Made by a program: the position numbers and the translations under genes. From Caryophanales bacterium UBA4856 (GTDB lineage: Bacteria > Bacillota_I > Bacilli_A > RFN20 > CAG-288): DNA of 64,000 bases. The notes under the pieces are model-generated. The model did no database searches, was not told the origin of the DNA, and saw nothing but the letters and a program-made list of their open reading frames with translations. The number at the start of each line of letters is the position of its first letter. Position 1 is the first letter of the stretch. Positions 50,730 to 59,283 of this stretch are shown piece after piece. The stretch lies in contig DHEG01000015.1 of assembly GCA_002399765.1 (NCBI GenBank), positions 90,471-154,470 on the forward strand. The letters run 5' to 3'.

Positions 50730-51087
50730 CAAGAAGAAGCGCATCGCCCAATTGGTCTTCAAGAACATCTCGGACATCATCCTTTCCGAACTCAAGAACC
50801 CGCTTTGCAAACTGGCAAGCGTCAATGAAGTACGGCTGAATTCGGACAACACCCTGGCAACCGTCTACGTGACTCATCTCGAGCAGGACAAGGCCGACGA
50901 ATTGGTCGCCTTTCTGACCAAGGACAAGGGCAAGATAAGATCCATGTTGGCCAAGAAGATGGACATCTACAAGATCCCCGACATCCAGTTCGTCAAGGAT
51001 ACCCTCTTCGACCAGGGCCATAAGATTGACGAGTTGCTCGACAAGGCCGAAAAGGAAAAGCCCAAGACCTTGAAGGACCTGAAATGA
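50722..51087 (+). CDS. rbfA: Ribosome-binding factor A
   Basis: A 121-residue KH-fold protein needed for late maturation of the 30S subunit. Recognisable segments are IAQLVFKNISDIILSELKNP and LATVYVTHLEQDKADELVAFLTKDKGKIRSMLAKKMDIYKIPDIQFVKD. The ATG at 50722 is preferred because GAGGAGG lies 9 bases upstream; the ATG at 50716 is only 3 bases from it. It overlaps infB by 8 bases and is followed directly by a terminator. Confidence 0.95.
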   Translation: MADKKKRIAQLVFKNISDIILSELKNPLCKLASVNEVRLNSDNTLATVYVTHLEQDKADELVAFLTKDKGKIRSMLAKKMDIYKIPDIQFVKDTLFDQGHKIDELLDKAEKEKPKTLKDLK

Positions 51088-51088
51088 G

Positions 51089-51113
51089 GAGAGCCTAGGC
51101 TCTCTTTTGTTTT
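51089..51113 (+). terminator. Terminator between rbfA and convergent ribF
   Basis: GAGAGC-CTAG-GCTCTC (51089-51104) followed by UUUUGUUUU on the plus strand. The loop contains the reverse complement of the ribF stop codon (51095-51097), so the terminator is shared space between two convergent genes. Confidence 0.85.
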
Positions 51114-52027
51114 GCCTCCAAATACGGCTGGCAGATAGACCGGGCCACCTTCTCGTCGCCCATCATCCGTTCCACCATCTCGTCCACCGAGGGGAACCTC
51201 ATCTCTTCGCGTATTTTCTTCAGGAACACGATTGTCGCCTTTTGGCCGTATACGTCTCTTTTGAAATCGAGCACGTTGGTCTCTATGGCCGGGGCCTTAA
51301 GCTCGTTGATGGTCGGATGGGTACCGACGTTGGTCATGGAGGCATAGGTCGCCCCGCCGATTATGGTCAAGGTCGCATAGACGCCCTTGGCGATGGTCTC
51401 CTGGCCTTCCAGCGGATATAGGTTGAGGGTTGGGAAACCGAGCTTTCGCCCTTCCTGGAATCCTTTTTCAACAATACCGGTAAATGAATAAGGGCGACCT
51501 AACATCTCATTTGCTTTATCGAGATTGCCTTCATTCAAGGCCGCGATCAACTGGGTGGTCCCAATCTTCTCGCCACCGATCTTGACCAGCGGTATGACAT
51601 AGGTCGTGATCCCTGCCTGGCTTAGGTCTTGGGGACGGCCGACCCCGAAGCGACCGAAGGTGAAATCCTCACCGACATAGACTTCCCTTACGCCCAATGG
51701 CCTGAGTATCCTTTCGATGAATTCCTTGGGGGGCAGAGAGACCAACTCGGGCTTGGGCTCCATCACATAGGCTGAAGAGAAGTCGCCCAGCTTGCCGATC
51801 TCGGCCACCTTTTCGTTAAGGGTCATCAAATAGGGCCTTGCCGAATTCGTTACCTTGGACTTGAAGTCGGGAGTGAATGTCATGACGGCTTTAACCGGCA
51901 AAGGGGAGGCCAAAGCCGCTTCAAGAACGGCCTCGTGGCCTCTATGGATCCCGTCGAAAACGCCTATGGCTAACGCCATGGGGACAGACGACTCTAGGAG
52001 CGGAAGTCTTAAATAGATCTTTTTCAC
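51095..52027 (-). CDS. ribF: Bifunctional riboflavin kinase / FAD synthetase
   Basis: About 310 residues. The N-terminal nucleotidyltransferase domain carries the class motif AIGVFDGIHRGHEAVL, then PPKEFIERILRPLGVREVYVGEDFTFGRFGVG. The C-terminal riboflavin kinase domain has GRPYSFTGIVEKGFQEGRKLGFPTLNL, GVYATLTIIGGATYASMTNVGTHPT and the catalytic ETNVLDFKRDVYGQ. It makes FMN and FAD from riboflavin. I place the start at GTG 52027, 44 bases after the truB stop, because it gives normal family length. The frame is open further upstream through truB, which is a shadow. The order rbfA, ribF, truB is a rearranged form of the rbfA-truB-ribF cluster with ribF-truB inverted. Confidence 0.92.
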   Translation of the reverse strand: MKKIYLRLPLLESSVPMALAIGVFDGIHRGHEAVLEAALASPLPVKAVMTFTPDFKSKVTNSARPYLMTLNEKVAEIGKLGDFSSAYVMEPKPELVSLPPKEFIERILRPLGVREVYVGEDFTFGRFGVGRPQDLSQAGITTYVIPLVKIGGEKIGTTQLIAALNEGNLDKANEMLGRPYSFTGIVEKGFQEGRKLGFPTLNLYPLEGQETIAKGVYATLTIIGGATYASMTNVGTHPTINELKAPAIETNVLDFKRDVYGQKATIVFLKKIREEMRFPSVDEMVERMMGDEKVARSICQPYLEAKQKRA

Positions 52028-52071
52028 GCTAAGAGGATAATCCAATCGGCCGTCGTCGTTAACTGGATGGC

Positions 52072-52929
52072 TCAGGGTTTGAATCCCCGAAGGCAGACAT
52101 ATTGCCCGTAAGACTTCGAGGCATAGATGCCAAGGGGCTTGTTGGACGGATCCAGGGCCATGAAAGGGGATGTGTGTTTCTCGCTTATGAACAAAGCACC
52201 CCCATGGCGGGCAAAGGCGGCCTGCTCTGGGGAAAGGACCACCTTGTCGTATCCCAAGAGGCAATCCGATAGAGGGATCAGATCGCCAATCCGGATATCC
52301 TCGGGTTTCTTGGCCTTGGCCAGGGAAAAGGGCCCGACGGAAAGGCGCGTCAGGGACAAAAGATGGCCGACGGTCCCAAGTCTCGCGGCGATATCTTCCC
52401 CCAAGGTCCTCACATAGGTCCCCTTAGACACCACGGCCCTGAAACTGACTTCGGCCCTTTCCTTGTCGAACCTCAAAAGCGTTAGGGAAAATATTTCCAC
52501 TTCCTGGGGCTTTAGCTTCAATTCCACCCCTAGGCGAATGGCTTTGTAAGACCTTAGGCCATTGACGCTCTTGGCCGAATAAGCCGGAGGTGTCTGCATC
52601 ATCTTGCCAATGAAGGTGGAAAAGGTCTTGGAAATCGTCTTGTCATCCAGTTGGGGGACGGGCATTGAGGCCACAATCGCCCCCGTCAGTTCCCCGGTGT
52701 CGGTCTTCGTCCCCAAAGACAGGGTCGCCTGATAGGTCTTGACCTTATCGTCCAAAAAGGGGAAGACCTTGGTTGCCTGGCCCATACCCACCACCAAAAG
52801 CCCGGTCGCAAAAGGATCGAGGGTTCCAAGATGACCCACGCCCTTCTCATCGAAGCGGTGCTTGAAGAAATTGTCTATTTGGCGCGAGGTGAGACCGCAA
52901 GGCTTGTCTACCAAGAAGAGGCCATCCAT
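52072..52929 (-). CDS. truB: tRNA pseudouridine-55 synthase TruB
   Basis: A 285-residue synthase acting on U55 of the tRNA T-loop. The family motifs are GLFLVDKPCGLTSRQ, then KGVGHLGTLDPFATGLLVVGMGQATKV with the catalytic Asp, and the C-terminal FRAVVSKGTYVRTLGEDIAARLG. A shortened PUA-like tail follows. It starts 2 bases after the MgtC gene and is followed 44 bases later by ribF, all on the minus strand. Confidence 0.95.
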   Translation of the reverse strand: MDGLFLVDKPCGLTSRQIDNFFKHRFDEKGVGHLGTLDPFATGLLVVGMGQATKVFPFLDDKVKTYQATLSLGTKTDTGELTGAIVASMPVPQLDDKTISKTFSTFIGKMMQTPPAYSAKSVNGLRSYKAIRLGVELKLKPQEVEIFSLTLLRFDKERAEVSFRAVVSKGTYVRTLGEDIAARLGTVGHLLSLTRLSVGPFSLAKAKKPEDIRIGDLIPLSDCLLGYDKVVLSPEQAAFARHGGALFISEKHTSPFMALDPSNKPLGIYASKSYGQYVCLRGFKP

Positions 52930-52931
52930 TC

Positions 52932-53618
52932 CTATTTGATCTCCTCAAGGGCGAGAGGCTTTATATCGTCATTTATCTCATCCATTATCTTGCCGAGTTG
53001 GCTTTTGTCATTTATTCTTACCGTGATTATTATTTTGGTGCACACTTCATTTTTGTATTTCTCGTTGCTGGTATCGATATCGGCTACTTCCACGTTCAGT
53101 TTCTCGCAAGCCGCGGATACCTGCTCCAAGGTCTTTTGGCCCAATGGGACAACGTAGGAGATGCGAGCCCTGTTCCGGGTGACCCTGTTTTCCACCTGCT
53201 TGAGGACTATCAGGACGAACATAACCACCAAGGTGGTGATTATCGCCTCCAAGACCAACCCGGCCCCGGTGCAAAGGCCGATGGCGGACGAGACCCAAAG
53301 GGTGGCGGCCGTTGTCAAACCCTTCACGTCCAATCCCGTATGTATGATGACACCCGCGCCGATGAAGCCTATGCCAACGACTACCTGGGCCGCCAAACGC
53401 ATGGTATCGCTTGTCTCGGGATTGGCGTATTCGGACACGACCATGAGGATGCAGCTCCCAATTCCGACTAGCAAATGGGTCCGCAAACCCGCCGAGAAGC
53501 CCTTCCTTTCCCTTTCCAGGCCAATCAATGCAACCAAGACGGTAGTCACCGCCAAGACAATCAGCGTGAAGAGCCAAATGCCATAGGTATCGACCAATCC
53601 CTTTATCGCTTCATCCAT
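52932..53618 (-). CDS. MgtC/SapB family membrane protein
   Basis: A 228-residue protein. The N-terminal four to five membrane helices contain the family signature LIGLERERKGFSAGLRTHLLVGIGSCILM with the conserved Asp/Glu/Arg region, and VVGIGFIGAGVIIHTGLDVKGLTTAATLWVSSAIGLCTG. The C-terminal part (about 150-228) is an ACT-like cytosolic domain (VEVADIDTSNEKYKNEVCTKIIITV). MgtC proteins modulate Mg2+ homeostasis or ATP synthase; the transporter-like SapB members have no proven substrate. GGGAG lies 4-5 bases before the ATG. It is inserted between cysS and truB. Confidence 0.93.
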   Translation of the reverse strand: MDEAIKGLVDTYGIWLFTLIVLAVTTVLVALIGLERERKGFSAGLRTHLLVGIGSCILMVVSEYANPETSDTMRLAAQVVVGIGFIGAGVIIHTGLDVKGLTTAATLWVSSAIGLCTGAGLVLEAIITTLVVMFVLIVLKQVENRVTRNRARISYVVPLGQKTLEQVSAACEKLNVEVADIDTSNEKYKNEVCTKIIITVRINDKSQLGKIMDEINDDIKPLALEEIK

Positions 53619-53647
53619 AATCTCCCCCCTGGCGTTAGGGCTTTTCT

Positions 53648-55000
53648 CTAGAGTATGCCCTTCTTGATCAAATCAGCCCTCAGCTCATCCGAGGCGTCAA
53701 AGCGATGCTCCGAATGGGCTTTCTCGAACTCTTCCATTTCCTCCCTGCCATCTACGGAAAGGGCAACATGGTCGAACTTGATGCCAAGGAAATCGTATAG
53801 GCCAGCCAGAGTCGCATAAGAAGTCCTCAGATCTTCCGGTCGGGGCCTAAGCTGGCGAAGGATCGTCAGGGCGACGCGGACCTGCCTTTCCAAGACGGTT
53901 AGGGCATTGGCGACATTGAGGTCATCGGCCAAGAAGCCCAAAGCCTTCGACAAAACCTCCGCATCGGGCTTGGCCCCATTCAGGTCTGTATTCAGCCATT
54001 CCGCACGATATTCAAGCTTCTGGAGGGTGGAGACATAGCGTCTTCCATCGGCCTCCGCCTTTTCCATGGCTTCGTCCGAATAGGCGATCGGCGCCCGGTA
54101 ATGGGATTGGCAGAAGAAGAGCCTGAGGGCATTGCCCGAATACCTGGAAAGGCAGTCCTTGGCCAAGACGACGTTCCCCAAGGACTTGGACATCTTGACC
54201 CCGCCTGCGGCCGTTAGGAAGCCGACATGCATCCAATAGGATGCCAACGGGGTGCCATCATAGCCTATGGACTGGGCCCTCTCATTTTCGTGATGGGGGA
54301 ACTTCAGGTCGAAACCCCCGCCATGGACATCGACCATCGGCTGACCAAACACGCTCTTTATCATCACGACGCATTCGGTGTGCCAACCGGGTCGGCCCCT
54401 GCCGAAAGGACTGTCGAACTTGATTCCCTGATCGGCCGTCTTCTTCCACAGCGCAAAGTCATAGGGGCTTTCCTTCAGGTCGTTTACCTCGATGCGCTTG
54501 CCGGCCTGGTTGTTCTCGATTATCGTGTGTGACATGGAACCGTAATCGGCGATTCTCGAAGTGCGGAAATAGACATCGTCCCCCGCCTTGTAGGCATAGC
54601 CTTTATCGAGCAGGACGCCGATGAATCCCTCCATCTTCTCGATGACCTCGCTGGCCTTGGGACGATAGAAAAGAGGGAGCAGGTTGAGTTTGGCAAGACT
54701 GTCCTGATAGGCATCGATGTAGAACGATGAGATTTCCCTCTCGGTCTTTTTCTCCTCAAGGGCCTCGTTGATTATCTTGTCGTCGATATCGGTGTAGTTG
54801 GATACGACCTTGGTCTGGTATCCCTCGGCCTTGAAAAGCCGGGTGAGTATGTCAAAGACTATCACCGGCCTCAGGTTTCCCAAATGGACATAGTTATAGA
54901 CGGTCGGTCCGCAATAATACATGGTGAACCGACCGGGTCTCAAAGGCTTGAAATCGACGACTTGCCCGGCTTTGGTATCGAAGATCCTAATGTTTCCCAT
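53648..55000 (-). CDS. cysS: Cysteinyl-tRNA synthetase
   Basis: A 450-residue class I synthetase. The HIGH motif is in YYCGPTVYNYVHLGNLRPVIVFDIL (HLGN), zinc ligands are Cys in YYCGPT, ECVVMI and the downstream HHENE segment, and KMSKS is intact (KMSKSLGN). The C-terminal helical anticodon-binding domain follows (GFLADDLNVANALTVL). At 450 residues it is slightly shorter than usual. It begins 11 bases after the upstream ABC exporter gene ends, so it may share that transcript. No T-box fits in the gap. Confidence 0.96.
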   Translation of the reverse strand: MGNIRIFDTKAGQVVDFKPLRPGRFTMYYCGPTVYNYVHLGNLRPVIVFDILTRLFKAEGYQTKVVSNYTDIDDKIINEALEEKKTEREISSFYIDAYQDSLAKLNLLPLFYRPKASEVIEKMEGFIGVLLDKGYAYKAGDDVYFRTSRIADYGSMSHTIIENNQAGKRIEVNDLKESPYDFALWKKTADQGIKFDSPFGRGRPGWHTECVVMIKSVFGQPMVDVHGGGFDLKFPHHENERAQSIGYDGTPLASYWMHVGFLTAAGGVKMSKSLGNVVLAKDCLSRYSGNALRLFFCQSHYRAPIAYSDEAMEKAEADGRRYVSTLQKLEYRAEWLNTDLNGAKPDAEVLSKALGFLADDLNVANALTVLERQVRVALTILRQLRPRPEDLRTSYATLAGLYDFLGIKFDHVALSVDGREEMEEFEKAHSEHRFDASDELRADLIKKGIL

Positions 55001-55011
55001 CTTTAACCTCT

Positions 55012-57051
55012 TCAGGCTTTGGCTGTTTCGACCTTATTGTAATCCAAGGAACGCTCCAGGTCCTGGAGTTTGTACATCGAATAGTAGAGGCCCTTCTTCT
55101 TCAAGAGTTCGTTGTGCTTGCCGCTCTCGACAATCTTCCCCTTCTCGACGACGTAGATGCAATCGGCGTCCTGAATGGTGGAAAGGCGATGGGCCACTAT
55201 GACCATCGTTCCCAAGGAGCGCATCTTCTTAAGGGAGTGCTGGATAAGGTTCTCCGTCTCGGTATCGATATTGGCAGTAGCCTCGTCCAGCACCATTACG
55301 GATGGCTTATGGTAGACGGCTCTGGCAAAGGAGATCAACTGCCTCTGACCGACGGAAAAGTTGTTGCCACGTTCCCTGACCAACGCCCCATAGCCACCAT
55401 CCAGGGACTTTATGAAGCCGTCGGCTCCGACCAACTCGCAGGATTCCTTGATCCTGGTCTGATCTGGCTCCTGAGCGAACAGGCTTATGTTCTCGCTGAT
55501 GGTCCCGGAGAAAAGGAAGACGTCCTGCATCATCTGCGATATGTTGGATCGCAAAGATTCGATGGTGATCAGGTTCACGTCCACGCCATCGATGAGGATC
55601 TGGCCCCTTTGGGGGACCATGTTCCTCACGATCAAGCCGATTATGGTCGACTTTCCGGCTCCCGTCGCCCCGACGAAGGCCGCCGTCTCGCCTGGGTAGA
55701 CATGGAATGAGACATCCTTCAAGACCCATTCCTGTCCAAGATAGGCGAACCAGACATGGCGGAACTCGATGTCGCCTTTGACCTTGAGCTGTTCGGGTTT
55801 AGCCATCGACACCAGTCTGTCGTCGGACAGAGAGGACAGCTCCTCAATGCGTTGGCCCTGTCCTTCCAGGGCATGGATGGCCTCCCAGCTCTCCAGGGGA
55901 CGAGCCTTCTCGTCGTTTTCCACCGAAGGCTTTACCGACATCAAGGCGCCGACCCGTTCGGCCGAGGTGAGGACGTTTTGCAAGGAGTTGAACAATTCGG
56001 CCATATCCTGAATCGGCTGGAAGAAGCTTGAGGTGTAGCCATAGATGAAGGTGTAGACCTCGCCGGCCCCAAAAAGGTCTCCGCCGCTAAAGGGAACGAC
56101 ATCCTTTGCCACCACGAACCTCATGGCCACATAGATGACCAGGACCATGGCCGAGATCTGCATGAAGTAGATCGAGGGCCGGTAGAAGGAGGAGAGGTTC
56201 ACCGCCTTCATGTAGGACTTCTTCAAGGCCTGGTTCTTTATGCCGAACTGCTGGCATTGCTCCGGTTCCCTGTCGAAGGTCTTGATGGTCCTTATGCCCG
56301 AGATGTTCTCCGAGAGGAAGCCATTGATCTCGGAGCGTTGCCTCCGTTGATCGCGATAGTATTTCTTCGTCTCCTTGCGGAAAACATAGGAGACGAGGAA
56401 GACCAGGGGGAGGAAGGCCACCAATATCAAGGACAGTTTCCAGGAGAGGAAGAAGGCCATGGTAAGGGTCATTATGACGTTCAGGATGTCACGCACCATG
56501 TTGACGATCATGTCGGTGAAGAAGCTGGACAGGCCACGGCAATCGTTGGTGATCCTGGTAATGTACTTGCCGACCGGGAGGGAGTCGATCTGAGCCAGGG
56601 AAAGGCTTTCGACATGACGGAACAGATCGTCCCTGATGTCGGTCACCACTTTTTGGCCGACCGTATAGAAGATTATCCCGTTGTAGTACTGAGCCACGGT
56701 GATGATGGCGATGACTATGCAATAGGCACCGATAAGCCAAGAGAAGGTGCCAAAGGATACAGTTGGATTGGCTGGGGTGGGAAGCTTGTCGATGAAAATA
56801 CCCTCGATGCGGGGAATGAGGACGAAGCCGCCGGTAATGACAACATCCAAAAGTATGCCGAAAAGGAAAATCTTCCAATAAGGCTTTAAGTACTTCAAGA
56901 AGCTCTTGATGATCGTGAAGTCATGGAGGTTGAACTCGCCTTTGTCCATAGCATTCTCGAAATCCTCCTGGGCTTTCAAGGCCCGCTTCATGGCCCTTAC
57001 GCCGATGTCGTTCTCTTCGGGAATGACCGTCTTATTGCCTTCAGCCATCAT
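55012..57051 (-). CDS. ABC exporter half-transporter, catalytic subunit (second heterodimer)
   Basis: 679 residues. An N-terminal cytosolic extension of about 45 residues (EGNKTVIPEENDIGVRAMKRALKAQEDFE) precedes six membrane helices and a nucleotide-binding domain with intact Walker A (GATGAGKST), catalytic Glu (VMVLDEATANID) and switch His (IVAHRLST). The signature is altered (FSVGQRQLISFARAV). This complements the defects of the partner encoded upstream, with which it overlaps by 4 bases. AAGGAG lies 6 bases before the first ATG. Multidrug, lipid or peptide export is likely; substrate unknown. Confidence 0.93.
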   Translation of the reverse strand: MMAEGNKTVIPEENDIGVRAMKRALKAQEDFENAMDKGEFNLHDFTIIKSFLKYLKPYWKIFLFGILLDVVITGGFVLIPRIEGIFIDKLPTPANPTVSFGTFSWLIGAYCIVIAIITVAQYYNGIIFYTVGQKVVTDIRDDLFRHVESLSLAQIDSLPVGKYITRITNDCRGLSSFFTDMIVNMVRDILNVIMTLTMAFFLSWKLSLILVAFLPLVFLVSYVFRKETKKYYRDQRRQRSEINGFLSENISGIRTIKTFDREPEQCQQFGIKNQALKKSYMKAVNLSSFYRPSIYFMQISAMVLVIYVAMRFVVAKDVVPFSGGDLFGAGEVYTFIYGYTSSFFQPIQDMAELFNSLQNVLTSAERVGALMSVKPSVENDEKARPLESWEAIHALEGQGQRIEELSSLSDDRLVSMAKPEQLKVKGDIEFRHVWFAYLGQEWVLKDVSFHVYPGETAAFVGATGAGKSTIIGLIVRNMVPQRGQILIDGVDVNLITIESLRSNISQMMQDVFLFSGTISENISLFAQEPDQTRIKESCELVGADGFIKSLDGGYGALVRERGNNFSVGQRQLISFARAVYHKPSVMVLDEATANIDTETENLIQHSLKKMRSLGTMVIVAHRLSTIQDADCIYVVEKGKIVESGKHNELLKKKGLYYSMYKLQDLERSLDYNKVETAKA

Positions 57052-58871
57052 GCCAACTCCTTCTGAAGCATCTGCAGGTCATACAGTTTCCTGTAGACCG
57101 GGCAGTCCTTCAATAGTTCTTCGTGAGTCCCAAAGCCCGCCAGGGAACCATGATCCAAGACGATTATGGCATCGAGGTTCTCGACAGCCGAAAGCCTCGA
57201 GGAGATCACGAAGGTGGTCTTCCCCCGCCGCTTTTCCTTGATGTTGGCCAAGATGTCCTTCTCGGTGATGGCATCCACGGCCGAAACGGAATCATCCAGT
57301 ACCAAGACCGCAGGATCCCTTATCACGGCCCTAGACATCGAAATCCTTTGCCTCTGGCCGCCGGAAACGGCCTTGCCCCGCTCTCCCACCAAGGTGTCAT
57401 AGCCTTCGGGAAGTTCTCGGATGTTCTCGTCCACGTCGGCGAACTTCGCCGCGTTGTATATTTCGTCTGCCGTGGCGCCTTTGTGACCGAACGCAATGTT
57501 GCCAGCTATGGTCTCGGAGAATAGGAAGGCATCCTGGGAGACAAAGCCCATGTGGGTCCTCAAGGCCTTCCCATACCAGTCGTTGATATCCCGGCCATCG
57601 ATGAAGACCATCCCCCGGGGAACGTTGTAAAGCTTAAGGAGAAGCGTGAGCAATGAGGATTTTCCGCTTCCAGTCCTGCCCACTATCCCGATGCCCTCAC
57701 CGGCCTTGACCTTGAAGCTTATGTCCTTAAGGACTGGCGAATCGGTATCGTCAGGATAGGCAAAGGTCAGATGGCGGTATTCGATATCACCCTGGACCTT
57801 TCCGGAATACAAAGAGGGTGAATCCTTTAGATCGCTGTCGGTATCGAGGATCCTGGAGACGCGGTTAAGGGAAGCCTTGCCCCTCGAGCCCAAATCGATC
57901 AAGAGTGTCAAGGCCATCAAGGGCCAGATCATGGAGCTGTAGTAGCCGAAGAACTTGGTCAGCATGGCCGCCGCAGTATTGGTATCGGAGAAGGCGGCGA
58001 TTCCCGGGAAGACAAGATCGGGGGTTACCGCAAAGTAAGCCCCCACCGCCAGTATGATCACTACGGTAGAGTAAATGAGGATGTTTATCCAGCAATTGCC
58101 ATAGAGTTGCGAGAAATGGAAGTACTTGATATTGGCTAGTTTAAGCTTTCCGTTTGAGTCGGCGAACCTTTGCATCTCCCGTCCTTCCCTTACGAAGGCC
58201 TTTATGACCGAAAGACCGGAGATGGATTCCTGGGCCATGTCCGACATGTTCTGGAAGGCTTGCTGGCTCTTGGCCCAAAGGTTCGTCTCACCTTTCATTA
58301 TCAAATAGCCCGATACCCCCATGGCGATGAGCGGAGCCAGACAAAGCAAAGCCAATACCCAATGGGTATAGAACATGAAGGCCAGCGATGACAGTCCCAA
58401 GACCGTGGCGTCAATCAGGTAAAGCATGCCTTGGGAGAAGGAAGAACTTATATCCTCCAAATCGTTGGTGAAGTAGGCCATCAGGCCACCGACCTTCTCC
58501 TTGGCAAACCAGGAGACAGGCAGACCCTCGGTGTGGTTGAACAGTTCCTCGCGCAGGTCGCACTCAATAAGGAAACCGACCCTTGAAAGCGTCAGACGCC
58601 AACCGATGCGCCCAAAGGTTATGACAAAGCCGATGACCCCGATGGCAAGGAGGATGTAGCCGACGTTGAACTCGAACCAACTGCCGGACCAAACCAATCC
58701 GAAGGAATAGAAATCGGGGTCGGAATTCGAGGTCAAGGCTCCCACGAAGTCGCCCATGATAAGTGGGATGAACAACTGGGAAATATCAACAGTAGCCAAA
58801 AACAGCGCGCCGAGCAAGAACAAGTACCAGTATTTGCGATAATATTTATTGATTCTTCTGCCAATTACCAT
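57048..58871 (-). CDS. ABC exporter half-transporter, degenerate-site subunit (second heterodimer)
   Basis: 607 residues with six membrane helices and a nucleotide-binding domain. Walker A (GRTGSGKSS) and signature (VSGGQRQRISMSRAV) are intact, but the catalytic Glu is Asp (VLVLDDSVSAVD) and the switch His is Ser (VISSRLSAVENLD). This is the non-catalytic partner of the gene downstream. It is the same asymmetric logic as the pair at 42809-46392, but the two pairs are clearly diverged in sequence. The ATG at 58871 has GGGAG 5 bases upstream; an upstream in-frame extension of 4 codons is not supported. Confidence 0.93.
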   Translation of the reverse strand: MVIGRRINKYYRKYWYLFLLGALFLATVDISQLFIPLIMGDFVGALTSNSDPDFYSFGLVWSGSWFEFNVGYILLAIGVIGFVITFGRIGWRLTLSRVGFLIECDLREELFNHTEGLPVSWFAKEKVGGLMAYFTNDLEDISSSFSQGMLYLIDATVLGLSSLAFMFYTHWVLALLCLAPLIAMGVSGYLIMKGETNLWAKSQQAFQNMSDMAQESISGLSVIKAFVREGREMQRFADSNGKLKLANIKYFHFSQLYGNCWINILIYSTVVIILAVGAYFAVTPDLVFPGIAAFSDTNTAAAMLTKFFGYYSSMIWPLMALTLLIDLGSRGKASLNRVSRILDTDSDLKDSPSLYSGKVQGDIEYRHLTFAYPDDTDSPVLKDISFKVKAGEGIGIVGRTGSGKSSLLTLLLKLYNVPRGMVFIDGRDINDWYGKALRTHMGFVSQDAFLFSETIAGNIAFGHKGATADEIYNAAKFADVDENIRELPEGYDTLVGERGKAVSGGQRQRISMSRAVIRDPAVLVLDDSVSAVDAITEKDILANIKEKRRGKTTFVISSRLSAVENLDAIIVLDHGSLAGFGTHEELLKDCPVYRKLYDLQMLQKELA

Positions 58872-58919
58872 ACACACTCCCAAAGATAGAAACCATCATG
58901 GCTCACTAAGCGTCATATT

Positions 58920-59186
58920 TTACTTCCTTTTGAGCCATCTTACACCTACCGATACCAAAAGCAGACAGAGGCCGATCAGGACCAGGATCATGGCCCAGAA
59001 CAGGTAGGAATCCTTGAAGTAGGCCGCCGCCGCGAACAAAGAGGCTTCGATGATCCCGAGCGGCAAACAGGAAAACTCGATCACCTTTCCGGTGAGGAAA
59101 TTACCGATGTGATGCAGGCGATAAACGAGGGTATAAAGGCAAGCCATGGCAAAGATGGCGCCGATTATTATTATCGCTATCTCCAT
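58920..59186 (-). CDS. Small integral membrane protein of unknown function
   Basis: 88 residues, not recognised. Three hydrophobic segments: about 1-22 (MEIAIIIIGAIFAMACLYTLVY), 36-55 (VIEFSCLPLGIIEASLFAAAAY) and 61-82 (LFWAMILVLIGLCLLLVSVGV), then a basic end (RWLKRK). GGGAGGAGCGA before the ATG is a good ribosome-binding site. It lies 48 bases upstream of the second ABC exporter operon on the same strand and might be co-transcribed. Confidence 0.65.
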   Translation of the reverse strand: MEIAIIIIGAIFAMACLYTLVYRLHHIGNFLTGKVIEFSCLPLGIIEASLFAAAAYFKDSYLFWAMILVLIGLCLLLVSVGVRWLKRK

Positions 59187-59283
59187 TCGCTCCTCCCACC
59201 AATAGCATTCATTCTAAACCAACTGCCGAGACATTCTCTCCCACCTAAGGCGAAAATAAATTAAAATCCCTGTGGAAAACATT

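Noticed and set aside
52028-52264. Extended ribF N-terminus reaching into truB
   Set aside because: The extra residues are out-of-frame truB sequence; family length is met from GTG 52027.
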